Assembly (NCBI RefSeq): GCF_002777255.1
Contig: NZ_CP017634.1
Span: 632,903 to 696,902 of the forward strand
Source: Candidatus Formimonas warabiya
GTDB lineage: Bacteria; Bacillota; Dehalobacteriia; Dehalobacteriales; Dehalobacteriaceae
Direction of reading: 5' to 3'
Length of the DNA: 64,000 nt
The notes under the pieces were generated by a model. The model had not been told where the DNA came from, did not search any database, and saw only the letters and a program-made list of their open reading frames with translations. Position 1 is the stretch's first letter; every line of letters starts with the position of its first letter. The translations under genes and the position numbers were made by a program. Positions 17,301-26,187 of the stretch are shown here, piece after piece.

Positions 17301-17526
17301 CCTCAGAGATCCCACGGATGCTATGATCATTGAGTTTCCCCGGAAGAACCCCCTTTTTTAGTCCCGAAAGATTGTGCTTTAGAGAAAGCGATATTGCTCC
17401 AGGGGCGGAAAGCTTTTTCTGTCGTTTCTCCTCGGAATTTTTGTGAAGGGAAAGCCTGCCCCATGCCGAATTTAATGGGGAGTTGAGGAAAAGCACCTTT
17501 TCCTTAGTCGCGGGGGGTGGTGTAAG
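17301..17526. other. Unexplained leader-like region
   Basis: 226 bases between a terminator and a GTG-start gene. It contains GGGGC (17402) with distant complement GCCCC (17458), and a tight hairpin GGAAAAG-CAC-CTTTTCC (17487-17503) just before the next gene's RBS region. The composition is less AT-rich than its surroundings. It may be a structured 5' leader or small RNA, but it matches no riboswitch class I can name. Confidence 0.3.
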
Positions 17527-17811
17527 GTGAAAGTAAATTTCCCTCAGGGGATGCTGAAACGCAGGGAAATTATTTATTCTGGTCGAGGCTTTGTTGATGA
17601 GGATGTAGTCATGAATGTACTCTTGCTGGGAGCGGTGGACATGGATACCGGGGCCAAGATAATGAAAACACGGAACTATGATTCAAAGGCACTGGAAGTA
17701 GAACTGAGAGTTAATGGTGTCACTGTTAACCTAGAGCGGGGTATGGCAAGGCTCGCATCATTATTCAGGAGCGTGAAAGAAAAAGACGGGTGTATATACG
17801 TTGATATATAG
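17527..17811 (+). CDS. Hypothetical protein
   Basis: 94-residue protein with a GTG start after GGGGGGTGGTGTAAG. Predicted mixed alpha/beta, with alternating charged and hydrophobic residues and no membrane segment; features include IIYSGRGFVDEDVVMNVLLLGAVDMDTG and a C-terminal KEKDGCIYVDI. No family recognised. A terminator follows, so it is a single-gene unit. Confidence 0.6.
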   Translation: MKVNFPQGMLKRREIIYSGRGFVDEDVVMNVLLLGAVDMDTGAKIMKTRNYDSKALEVELRVNGVTVNLERGMARLASLFRSVKEKDGCIYVDI

Positions 17812-17825
17812 AGTGGATCCGTTCA

Positions 17826-17860
17826 AAACTCAGTACGAAATGTTACTGGGTTTAATTTTT
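17826..17860 (+). terminator. Terminator
   Basis: AAACTCAGTA (17826-17835) pairs with TACTGGGTTT (17844-17853), with one G-T pair, and T-rich sequence follows. Confidence 0.65.
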
Positions 17861-18039
17861 TTGGAATTAAAAAATTGCGAAAGATTTACCTGCCCTAATT
17901 GATAGGGTATAGATTTCACAGGAGGGTATGCCACCTATTTGACTGCCTTTTTGGTTAGAAGTCATCTTATGCTGCTTAATATTTTTCTCCATTTTGGAGA
18001 GTATATTTGGAAGAATAAATAGAAGAATTGGAGGCAAAT

Positions 18040-19098
18040 ATGGATAACAGTGAATACTCTCAAATAAATCCAGAAAATATTTTTTTTAATGCTGTGAAAC
18101 ACGATTTAAGGAACATTATGCCGACATCCTCTGAAATCAGTCACCTTTGGTCCGGTTATTTGGCGGAAAGTATGTCGATCACGTTTTTGAAGCATATGGT
18201 TGCCAAAGCAAAAGACAGGGACTTCCATGATGTTTTGCAATTTGCTCTGGCTACTTCCAGTCAAAGAGTGAAGCTGATGGAGGAGCTGTTTCATTCCATC
18301 AAGCATCCGATCCCAAACGCCTTCGGAGAAAAAGATGTTGATGTTCAGGCTCAAGAGCTTTTTTCCGAAGAATTCTCAGTCAAATATACCAGACATACAA
18401 CCAAATATATCTTACTGAATTATAGTTTTGCTTTCAGTGATTGTACCCGCCCGGATTTCCGAGAATTATTTTCCGGATTTATTGATACAGCTAAAGAGGT
18501 TATTGCGAGAGCAGATGATGTCCTGATAGCCAAAGGGCTTTTTCCTAAGTCACCTTTGATTCCGGTACCGGATCAGGTAGACTATGTCGTTGAGAAAAAT
18601 TATTTTGGTTCCCTAATCGGAAGTGAAAGACCCCTTAATGTAGTGGAGATCAATAATATTTTTACTATAATGGATTATAAAAGAACTATGAGGGCTTTAA
18701 AGCTGGGATTCGCTCAAGTGACAAAATCTGATAAGGTCAGGAATCATTTAAATCGCGGTCTGAAGATGGCGGACAAACAATTACAAATCCTCGGCTCATT
18801 TTTGGAGAAAGAGGGCTTGCCCGGCCCGGAAACAATGGATTCCCAAGTTACCGATTCTAAAGAATCCCCGTATAGTGACAGGTTAATGATGGTTCATGTC
18901 ACCATTGTTTTGGCTTATATTGTTCTGGCCTTTGGCCGGGGACAGACAAATACCTCAAGAAAAGATGTCGTTTTAGCCTTTAGTCGTCTTATGGCTGAAG
19001 TTATGGCGTATGTAAAGGACGGAATGGACTTGCTGATAGAAAACAGGTGGCTGGAAAGAGTACCGCAGGCTGCTGATCGTCAAGAGTTAACACATTAA
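18040..19098 (+). CDS. DUF3231/coat-F-like two-domain protein
   Basis: 352-residue all-helical protein built of two repeated halves (about 1-170 and 180-345). Each resembles a DUF3231 ferritin-like bundle: LWSGYLAESMSITFLKHMVAKAKD in the first half is the characteristic start of such domains. The ATG at 18040 is chosen over an in-frame TTG four codons upstream because GGAGG lies 5 bases before it. Family members are found in spore formers and are often annotated as coat-like; the function is not established. Confidence 0.7.
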   Translation: MDNSEYSQINPENIFFNAVKHDLRNIMPTSSEISHLWSGYLAESMSITFLKHMVAKAKDRDFHDVLQFALATSSQRVKLMEELFHSIKHPIPNAFGEKDVDVQAQELFSEEFSVKYTRHTTKYILLNYSFAFSDCTRPDFRELFSGFIDTAKEVIARADDVLIAKGLFPKSPLIPVPDQVDYVVEKNYFGSLIGSERPLNVVEINNIFTIMDYKRTMRALKLGFAQVTKSDKVRNHLNRGLKMADKQLQILGSFLEKEGLPGPETMDSQVTDSKESPYSDRLMMVHVTIVLAYIVLAFGRGQTNTSRKDVVLAFSRLMAEVMAYVKDGMDLLIENRWLERVPQAADRQELTH

Positions 19099-19304
19099 AC
19101 AAACAACTTTTGTAATTGTGTCTAAACCTAATTTAAAAAGCCAAAACATGATAGCCGGTTACGAAGCATTTAATCTGAGCGGAATATTGAAATTAAATGC
19201 GAAATTGAATAAAATTGAAGCAATAACTTAAGCCATAAAGAACAAAAGACAATTAGTCAACCGATGTCATGGCCGGTGTTTATTTAGAAGGAGAGGAATA
19301 ATTC

Positions 19305-19667
19305 ATGAAATATTTATTGATCTGTTACCCCAAGTGCACAACCTGTCAAAAAGCCAAAAAATGGTTGGATGAGAACGGAATTGATTATGCAGAAAGACAT
19401 ATTTCCGAGCAAAATCCTACAGCTGCCGAACTGAAAGATTGGCAGCAAAAAAGCGGCCTGCCGCTGAAAAAGTTTTTTAACACCAGCGGACAGTTGTACC
19501 GCTCTCTTCAACTGGCGGAGAAATTGCCGGTCATGAGCGAAGAGGAACAGTATGCCTTATTGGTCAGTGACGGTATGTTGGTCAAACGTCCTATTCTTGT
19601 TGGTAATGATGCAGTGTTGGTAGGATTTAAAGTTTCCGACTGGCAAGGGTTGAGAAACGCGATTTAA
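19305..19667 (+). CDS. ArsC/Spx-family thioredoxin-fold protein
   Basis: 120-residue protein of the arsenate reductase-like family. The redox motif is CTTC (residues 11-14, in CYPKCTTCQKAKKWLDENG), followed by the family residues LPLKKFFNTSG and LVKRPILV. The absence of ars genes nearby and the CxxC motif make it closer to the YffB/Spx-like branch than to a dedicated arsenate reductase. GGAGAGG precedes the ATG. Confidence 0.88.
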   Translation: MKYLLICYPKCTTCQKAKKWLDENGIDYAERHISEQNPTAAELKDWQQKSGLPLKKFFNTSGQLYRSLQLAEKLPVMSEEEQYALLVSDGMLVKRPILVGNDAVLVGFKVSDWQGLRNAI

Positions 19668-19841
19668 GTTTTCGCAGCTAAAAACAATGGAGCACTTATA
19701 TAACAGTAGCGTAAAAAGCGGAGCATTTCAGTTGATTTGAGCCGCTTAAATATTATGGTAGAGAAACCTTTCCGATAACATTTTGATTTGAGAGAGCATA
19801 GTTTATCTATTGAGTCAATATTTATCAGAGAGGTGAAAAAT

Positions 19842-20468
19842 ATGTTTCTGTGTCCAATGAGAATGATGTACTCCCCATGCAGAGGGTACCCGAGCAGTTA
19901 CCGGTCGAGCAATGTGCCAATGGGAATTAGTCAAGCCCAATTAAATCTCAATAATGAATTACGCATGTTATGGGAACAACATGATGTTTGGACTAGGATG
20001 ACCATTATGGGAATTGTGGAGAACTTGCCGGATGTAGACTTAATCACCCAACGCCTTCTCCGCAATCCCAAAGATTTTGAAGCAGCCTTAAGGCCTTTCT
20101 ATGGAAAAAGAGCGGCTGCTCATTTTTCCGATTTATTGACCGCTCATCTTACGATTGCTGCAGAACTTGTAAAAGCCTCCAAAGCCGGAGATGACAGAGC
20201 TGCAGCAGATGCAGAGAGACGCTGGTACGCGAATGCAGACGAAATTGCCCGCTTTCTTGGAAGAATCAACCCGTACTGGTCTCAGGAGGAATGGGAAAGA
20301 ATGTTGCATGATCATCTGGGCTTGGTTAAAGCCGAAGCTGTCGCCTTGCTTACCAAAAATTATGCGGAAGGGATTGCCGTATACGATAGAATTGAGGAAC
20401 AATCCCTGACCATGGCCGATGTGATGGCAGAGGGCATTGTCAGACAATTCCCCAACATGTTTAGGTAA
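19842..20468 (+). CDS. Conserved hypothetical helical protein
   Basis: 208-residue soluble helical protein. The ATG at 19842 follows GAGAGGTG; the frame is open earlier without an RBS. The segment LWEQHDVWTRMTIMGIVENLPDVDLITQRLLRNPKDF and the later RRWYANADEIARFLGRINPYWS are strongly reminiscent of a family in Firmicutes often (and probably wrongly) labelled acetylglutamate kinase; no kinase motif is visible. The N terminus has several Cys, Pro and Met residues, possibly metal-binding. Confidence 0.65.
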   Translation: MFLCPMRMMYSPCRGYPSSYRSSNVPMGISQAQLNLNNELRMLWEQHDVWTRMTIMGIVENLPDVDLITQRLLRNPKDFEAALRPFYGKRAAAHFSDLLTAHLTIAAELVKASKAGDDRAAADAERRWYANADEIARFLGRINPYWSQEEWERMLHDHLGLVKAEAVALLTKNYAEGIAVYDRIEEQSLTMADVMAEGIVRQFPNMFR

Positions 20469-20658
20469 GATTGAGTATAGGATGTTTTTGACTAGGCCGG
20501 AAGAAAGAGCGCTGAATAGAAAAAAGGCCGATTTTCAGCTTCAGGCCCCACATATTTCTTAAAATTCCCAGGCTCCGAAAAAATGGCCCTGGAATTTTTT
20601 ATTTGGGTGCGTACATCAAAAAACGGGCATTATTCATAGAATTCCCCTTACGAAGATG

Positions 20659-20874
20659 TTAAACTTCAATTACCGAATATCCTTTTTCCATCAGTGTTTG
20701 TTTAATGTCTACGAGCGTTACTTTGATCTCGTCGTATTTTACCGTAACTTTTTTGCCTGCCTCGTCGATGATAACATTTTCAACACCGTCAAGGGCAGTT
20801 AAGCTTTTTTCCACAACGGCCTTACAATCACTACAATTCATATCCTCTACATTGAGCTCAGCACGTATAGACAT
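20659..20874 (-). CDS. HMA-domain metal chaperone, CopZ-like
   Basis: 71-residue heavy-metal-associated domain, a ferredoxin-like fold that carries Cu(I) or a similar ion. The metal site MNCSDC is at residues 12-17 and the pattern DGVENVIIDEAGKKVTVKYDE is typical. GAGGTG precedes the start. No copper ATPase lies next to it. The 20469-20658 gap contains a weak hairpin near 20560-20602. Confidence 0.88.
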   Translation of the reverse strand: MSIRAELNVEDMNCSDCKAVVEKSLTALDGVENVIIDEAGKKVTVKYDEIKVTLVDIKQTLMEKGYSVIEV

Positions 20875-21032
20875 GTCTCTTCACACCTCAATTGATTTAT
20901 TTTGTACACCCATATCATATCCAGTTTCAAAATAAATAAAAGCGGCGACAATTTTTTGCCTTTCTTCCAGTTTTCGAACAATTTTGTTACGGCGCTTCCG
21001 GTAATAATTCAGCCTTTGCCCTGCGATAAATA

Positions 21033-21127
21033 ATTAAAGGAATTTTTAGGGAGTCCAAAGAATATCTCCAGTATGATAGATGGCATTAGCGAAAAGACAA
21101 ATCGATATGGGAGTTAAACCAGATGAG
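21033..21127 (+). repeat. Leader repeat, copy A
   Basis: About 95-bp sequence upstream of the mutase-like gene. It starts ATTAAAGGAATTTTTAGGGA and is homologous over its whole length to 26092-26187 (33 of the first 35 bases identical, later part diverged but alignable to a common GATGAG end). Only two copies are in the window; it could be a mobile intergenic repeat or a shared regulatory leader. Confidence 0.55.
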
Positions 21128-21166
21128 TGGGTGGTTGGTATAAAAATACCGGATTAGAGGTATCGG

Positions 21167-22918
21167 ATGATGAACATCGAAATGAAAAAAAGATTTGATT
21201 ACAAAAATCTGCCGGACATGAGAGAGATATTCGGCGAAGTAGAAAAGATCGCCGCCGAGACGACGATTGGCACAACCTTGTTTTTCCAAGAGCATGGGGT
21301 CAAGACAGAAGCGGAGTATAAAAGGAAGGCGATGGCAGAGGGTAAAATTTCCAAGCACTCGCATATGGGCTGGAATTCATGGAACGAGACAGCGAAAAAT
21401 GTAGCCTATATTTACCACGAGCTGAAAAAAAGAGGGAGCTATCTCACCAGGGCCGGCTTCATTTTTGACTGGGTCATGGGTGTACCGGAGGAATATCGAA
21501 GCAGGATGCCGGCCGGGACAGGCCTGATTTTAAAAACTCCCGAAGAATGGAAGGCGCTGGGACAAATTGTGCCTGTGCAGCCCCATCTGAGCGACCATAT
21601 GATCGGCGCTCCCAACGCGCTGGAAAACGCCAGGCTTGGCTTGGAGGCGGGAGTTACCTCAATCGGCAATGTGTCTCATTATTTTACCTATGAATATCCC
21701 GGAGTGGAGCTGGAACGGGAAAGGACCGTCTCCACGCTGAAGGCATTTGCCCTGATGGGGAAATTTGACGGCACCATCGTCCATTCAAACCTGGATGATG
21801 GCTTCGGCAACCAGTTTCACGACCTGGCCAACCTTACCGGATGGGCCATGATGGAACGCTATCTGGTCGAGGACCTTCTGGGGGCCAGCATGACCTTCTG
21901 CTACGGAAATCTTTTCAGTGACCCCATGGGACGCATCATCTTTAATATGACGATGGAAGCCCTGAACAAAAAGGGGACGCCGGGAACCATGATTTTCGGA
22001 AATACCATTGATTACGGTTTGGATTTTCACCGAAATTATGGGGCTCTTTCCTCCTTCTCGTTGGCCGATGCTATCTGCCAGCGCCACAAGCCCACGGGCC
22101 ACGCCGTTGCTTCGGTACCGGTTACGGAAGCATCCCGAATCCCCACACCGGAGGAAATTATTGAGGGTCATCTTTGTGTCGATATGATGATAGAAAAGTC
22201 TCTTTGCTTTGAACCTTTTATCAACTGGGAGAAGGTAGAGTCGGAGAAAAACATCCTCATCGCCTGCGGCAGGATTTTCTTTGAGAGAATGATGAACGGG
22301 CTTGAGGATTTGGGTGTGGACATCACGCATCCGGGAGAAATTTTTGCCGCCCTGAAATTTATCGGACCCGAGCAGTTGGAAACATACTTCGGCGTAGGCC
22401 AAAGAGACAAGATGGCCATGCGGGCTAAAGTGCCTGTACGCCCCACCGACATGATCAAAATCATTAGCCAAAAACGGGAAAAGGTGTTTGAAAAAACGCC
22501 TGATATTTCCGGCTCCTTGGACGGAATGAAGGTGATTGTAGGCTCAACCGATATCCATGACTACGGCAAAGAAATTGTGAAAACGATTGCCTTGAAAGCA
22601 GGAGCTACCGTCTTTGACCTGGGCACCTATGTCACCCCCGAGGAAATCATAGAAACGGTGATCGAGACGGAAAGCCGGGCCATTCTAATCAGCACCTATA
22701 ACGGAATTGCCCTCAGCTACGCAAAAGAACTTGTTGCCGGTCTGGAGAAAGAAAAGCTTGATGCAAAGCTGATTCTCGGGGGATTGATCAATGAAAATCA
22801 AGCGGGAAGCAGTCTTGCGGTTGATGTGACGGATGCGGTCCGGGCTTTGGGTGTCAACTGCGACAATAATGCGGAAGCCTTCGTTGACGTGGTCCGTGAT
22901 ATTTATTTAGGCAGTTAA
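21167..22918 (+). CDS. B12-domain carbon-skeleton mutase-like protein
   Basis: 583-residue protein. A large N-terminal part (about 1-440), probably a TIM barrel, is followed by a C-terminal B12-binding domain (about 453-583). That domain has the base-off cobalamin motif DIHDYG (Asp462, His464, Gly467; consensus DxHxxG) and a later GG in ILGGLINE. The gene lies 19 bases before a MutL-type gene, an association seen with glutamate mutase. Single-chain size and domain order resemble 2-methyleneglutarate mutase more than the two-subunit glutamate mutase; the substrate is not known. RBS AGAGG; a second ATG at 21170 is equally possible. Confidence 0.7.
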   Translation: MMNIEMKKRFDYKNLPDMREIFGEVEKIAAETTIGTTLFFQEHGVKTEAEYKRKAMAEGKISKHSHMGWNSWNETAKNVAYIYHELKKRGSYLTRAGFIFDWVMGVPEEYRSRMPAGTGLILKTPEEWKALGQIVPVQPHLSDHMIGAPNALENARLGLEAGVTSIGNVSHYFTYEYPGVELERERTVSTLKAFALMGKFDGTIVHSNLDDGFGNQFHDLANLTGWAMMERYLVEDLLGASMTFCYGNLFSDPMGRIIFNMTMEALNKKGTPGTMIFGNTIDYGLDFHRNYGALSSFSLADAICQRHKPTGHAVASVPVTEASRIPTPEEIIEGHLCVDMMIEKSLCFEPFINWEKVESEKNILIACGRIFFERMMNGLEDLGVDITHPGEIFAALKFIGPEQLETYFGVGQRDKMAMRAKVPVRPTDMIKIISQKREKVFEKTPDISGSLDGMKVIVGSTDIHDYGKEIVKTIALKAGATVFDLGTYVTPEEIIETVIETESRAILISTYNGIALSYAKELVAGLEKEKLDAKLILGGLINENQAGSSLAVDVTDAVRALGVNCDNNAEAFVDVVRDIYLGS

Positions 22919-22937
22919 AGGATCTGAGGAAGATACG

Positions 22938-24323
22938 ATGAGAGATGCCATTCTGATTGATTTCGGCAGCACGTTTACCAAGGTTGTAGCCGCATCCGGG
23001 CAGGAAAAAAGAATTCTTTTCACGGCTTGCTTTCCTTCCACGGTTAAAAACGATGCCAGAATTGGGCTTTTCCAGTGCTTGGATGGGGCGAAACAGGCGA
23101 TGGGTGAAAAAGCCTTTTCTGAAGCGGCAAAGCTTGCGTCCAGCAGTGCGGCAGGGGGATTGAGAATGGCGGTCGTAGGACTGTCCAAGACCCTTAGTAT
23201 CACAGCCGGCAGGAACACGGCATTCGGGGCCGGGGCCAAGATTCTAAAAACTTTTTCGGGCAGAATCAGTGCGGAAGATGCCGAGGCCATTGTGCTTTCC
23301 CAGGTGGAAATCGTACTTTTTTGCGGCGGTTATGAAAAAGGAAATACCTCCATGATCCTTCATAACGCCGAAGTTTTAGCCAACAGCGAAATAAATGTGC
23401 CTGTAATCTATGCCGGAAACAGCTCGGTGGCAAAAGATGTGCGCAGGCAGTTTGTGATGCGGGGAAAAGAATGTTATATTGTCAGCAATATCATTCCCCA
23501 GGTGGGTGAACTGGACACAGCAGGCGCTGAAGAAATCATCCGGGATGTGTTTATGAAGCGAATCGTCAACATGAAGGGGCTGGACCGGGTGAGCAGTGCC
23601 CTTGACGCGGTGCTCATGCCCACTCCTGCTGCGGTGCTTTCGGCAGGAGAACTATTGTCCCGGGGCTGGGGGAATAGCGCTGGACTGGGCCCGTTGATGA
23701 TTGTGGACATAGGCGGCGCCACCACGGATATCCACTCTTACGCTCATCACACGCCTTATCTGGGTGCAAAAATCATTGGTGCCCAAGAAGCCTATGCCCG
23801 GCGTACGGTAGAGGGCGATCTTGGCATGCGGGAGTCCTCAGACTCACTGGCGGAGGAGACCGGTTGGGATCGTCTTGCGCAAAAGACCGGCCTCCCGGTG
23901 GACAAGCTCAAAAAATCAATCGAGCATCGGGTGAAGGTAAACGGATATCTGGCTGATTCCAGTGAGGAAGTGAAAATTGATGGGGAGTTGGCCTGCGCCG
24001 CTGCGCGGATTTCCGCCCGGCGCCACACGGGGGTATTGGAGCATGTTCATTCCGGCTGCTGCAAGCTGATTCAAAAGGGGAAAAACCTCACAGAGGTAAA
24101 CTGGATTATCGGCACCGGGGGACCCATCATCCATAGTGAGAATCCCTGGGAGATTCTGCAAGGTGTTTTAGCGGACCGGCAGAAAGAGCCCGATGTACTG
24201 CTTCCCGAAAAAGCTCAGTTTTTCCTTGATGCGGATTATGTCCTCTACGCAGTGGGGCTGCTGAAGGAAATCGACCCCCAAGCCGCCCTGGAAATAGTCA
24301 AAAAGAGCATTAAAAAAATTTAG
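22938..24323 (+). CDS. MutL-family protein (glutamate mutase-associated)
   Basis: 461-residue actin/ASKHA-fold protein like GlmL/MutL, which accompanies coenzyme B12-dependent mutases and probably acts in their maintenance or reactivation. Phosphate-1 loop DFGSTFTKV (residues 6-14), phosphate-2-like MIVDIGGATTDIHS (about 255-268), and a C-terminal IIGTGGPI. The GAGGA RBS and short gap place it in an operon with the mutase-like gene, which is strong context for a real B12 enzyme pair. Confidence 0.85.
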   Translation: MRDAILIDFGSTFTKVVAASGQEKRILFTACFPSTVKNDARIGLFQCLDGAKQAMGEKAFSEAAKLASSSAAGGLRMAVVGLSKTLSITAGRNTAFGAGAKILKTFSGRISAEDAEAIVLSQVEIVLFCGGYEKGNTSMILHNAEVLANSEINVPVIYAGNSSVAKDVRRQFVMRGKECYIVSNIIPQVGELDTAGAEEIIRDVFMKRIVNMKGLDRVSSALDAVLMPTPAAVLSAGELLSRGWGNSAGLGPLMIVDIGGATTDIHSYAHHTPYLGAKIIGAQEAYARRTVEGDLGMRESSDSLAEETGWDRLAQKTGLPVDKLKKSIEHRVKVNGYLADSSEEVKIDGELACAAARISARRHTGVLEHVHSGCCKLIQKGKNLTEVNWIIGTGGPIIHSENPWEILQGVLADRQKEPDVLLPEKAQFFLDADYVLYAVGLLKEIDPQAALEIVKKSIKKI

Positions 24324-24336
24324 CGCGCATAGAAAT

Positions 24337-24377
24337 AAACATCCCCGCCCTTTTCACCAGGCGGGGATGTTTTTGCC
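24337..24377 (+). terminator. Rho-independent terminator
   Basis: AAACATCCCCGCC / GGCGGGGATGTTT 13-bp perfect stem with a 10-nt loop and a T tail, just after the MutL-type gene. Confidence 0.9.
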
Positions 24378-24402
24378 CTGCATTCTTCAGGCCTTCTGGC
24401 AT

Positions 24403-25914
24403 CTAAGGCAGGGAAATCAATATTTTGTCTTCATCTTGGATCCATTCTACTTTGCCCCCGAGAGCTTCGCTGATAAAACGGAGGGGCAGGTAGGAGGTGC
24501 TGACAAGGATAAAAGGGTTGTTTAAAAGTTGAACGGGCTCTTGATTTAAATAGACCTTTCCCGAAGCATAGTTGATACCAATGGTGACGGGCGGTATGCC
24601 AGGTTCCGTCCGGTTGATCGTGACGGTTTTGTTTACCCCATCCCAATTCAGCACGGCGCCCATTTCCTCGAAGACAGAACGGAGGGGAATAAAAGCCTGG
24701 CCGTTCCGGATGATCACACCGCTATTCATGACCACCAACTGGTCGTTTAAATAAACTGAAACGGGCTTTTGTACGGGCTGAAGGTCACTGTACATAAATG
24801 AGAAATCTCCGCAACCTAATTGGCCGTTTTTGTTCACACCCCACCCCCACAAGGAGCCGTCCTTTTTCTGCAGGATGATATGACGGGAGCCGGCCTTGAT
24901 TTGTTGTACATTGGACGTCAGGTAATCGAAGAGGGGATTTCCCGGCATGGTTTCCCGATCAAGGGAAGTCTGATAAACGTCTCCCCGGGAAGTTAGTACC
25001 ATGAGGGAGCGCTCGGCAGCAAAGGCTTCCTGGACGTCCTTCATATTTGTTAATTGGATGGGGTTAGGATGAAGATGATACTGAGTGCCGTCAGAAGCAC
25101 CGGTGACGGTTGCCCCCCAGAACCAAAGGGTGTTTTTGTGATCAATGGCAATGTAAACGTTTCCAAATGCTTTAATCGATCGAATGCCGGTTAATTCAAT
25201 TATCGGCGTGGCGGTGAAGGCCTCAACAGGGTCATTGTCGGTTTCGTTGGGCCAGGACCAAACCGTTCCGTCTTGTTTCAAGGCGATGTTTGCTTCAATA
25301 TCCGTGACGGTATCTAGCGAGGGGATTTGTTCAAAGGTATTCGACGCGATGCTCCCCTTGCTTTTCCAAACTGTACCGTCCTTTTTCAAAAATACCCAGC
25401 GCATCTCCGTGCTTTGGGGGTGATATTCATAATAGCTGCTTATGTCCGCCACATTGTCGATGCCGGAAAGCGGCATTATTTGATTTAATTTGTCAGGATC
25501 CAGCTTTCCTTGGGTGGAGAGAAGATATACTTTCCCTTCTTTATCTAAGGTTAATATCTCGCTCCAAGCGGATTGCACGTCGATAAGATTGTTTAATGAT
25601 TTGACGGGATAGATTTGGATTGCTCCGGAGGGGACTGTTCTCTCCCAAAACCACACCGTACGATCCTTTTTCATCACGAGTTGATTGTCAAAGGATTTTT
25701 CCACCTCAGTCAACCCATAAACCTGAACAGGCACAGATTGATCGTTGCCCTGCAGGTCGTTGCCCCACACCCAATAAGAACCGTCGGATTTGATCAGGGA
25801 GGATGCTTCAAAGGATTGAATATGGGAGGTCGGGGCAGCAGCTAAAGCAAGGGGGTTAAAAAGGACGAATGACAAGCTGGAGAGCAGAGTAAGGATAAGG
25901 ATCCACTTTTTCAT
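24403..25914 (-). CDS. Secreted RCC1-repeat protein with stalk domain
   Basis: 503-residue exported protein. Signal peptide (MKKWILILTLLSSLSFVLF, cleavage probably after ALAAA); then about six RCC1-like beta-propeller repeats (WVWGND, VWFWERT, VWSWPNE, LWFWGAT, LWGWGVNKNGQLGCGD); then a copper-amine-oxidase-N-type domain (about 395-500, AFIPLRSVFEEMGAVLNWD and YLPLRFISEALGG). The ATG at 25914 has GGAAGT upstream; the longer frame lacks a signal at its start. Probably surface-attached; ligand unknown. Confidence 0.82.
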   Translation of the reverse strand: MKKWILILTLLSSLSFVLFNPLALAAAPTSHIQSFEASSLIKSDGSYWVWGNDLQGNDQSVPVQVYGLTEVEKSFDNQLVMKKDRTVWFWERTVPSGAIQIYPVKSLNNLIDVQSAWSEILTLDKEGKVYLLSTQGKLDPDKLNQIMPLSGIDNVADISSYYEYHPQSTEMRWVFLKKDGTVWKSKGSIASNTFEQIPSLDTVTDIEANIALKQDGTVWSWPNETDNDPVEAFTATPIIELTGIRSIKAFGNVYIAIDHKNTLWFWGATVTGASDGTQYHLHPNPIQLTNMKDVQEAFAAERSLMVLTSRGDVYQTSLDRETMPGNPLFDYLTSNVQQIKAGSRHIILQKKDGSLWGWGVNKNGQLGCGDFSFMYSDLQPVQKPVSVYLNDQLVVMNSGVIIRNGQAFIPLRSVFEEMGAVLNWDGVNKTVTINRTEPGIPPVTIGINYASGKVYLNQEPVQLLNNPFILVSTSYLPLRFISEALGGKVEWIQDEDKILISLP

Positions 25915-26091
25915 TAATTTACTTCCTTTCTTGAGGGTATATTTTCCTATTGAGGGCGGTATATGCATAAACAGGATAGAGATTAGACGTATGAAAACTG
26001 AAGGAAGTTCCTTAAGACCAAAAATTTTCCATAATTTTGCCTGATGATATTTCTGTAACCTACCTGGCTAAGTCATCTACTTTGGAAAATT

Positions 26092-26187
26092 ATTAAAGGA
26101 ATTTTTAGGGAGCCTAAAGAATATCTAAAAAATACGCTGATTGGAATCAGCGAAAAAATAGATAGCTGTGGGGTCAAAGTCGATGAG
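26092..26187 (+). repeat. Leader repeat, copy B
   Basis: Second copy of the 95-bp repeat described at 21033-21127. Here its terminal GATGAG includes the ATG start codon of addB (26183), so the repeat supplies the end of the leader and the start site. Confidence 0.55.

Noticed and set aside
17290..17496. 68-codon minus-strand frame in the gap after the microproteins
   Set aside because: GTG start with no proper RBS, and it runs through the terminator; basic, low-information sequence.
24403..25914. Possible transcription-coupled role for the RCC1-like protein (chromatin-type RCC1)
   Set aside because: It has a signal peptide and a C-terminal stalk domain; it is exported and so cannot be a nuclear-type RCC1 exchange factor.
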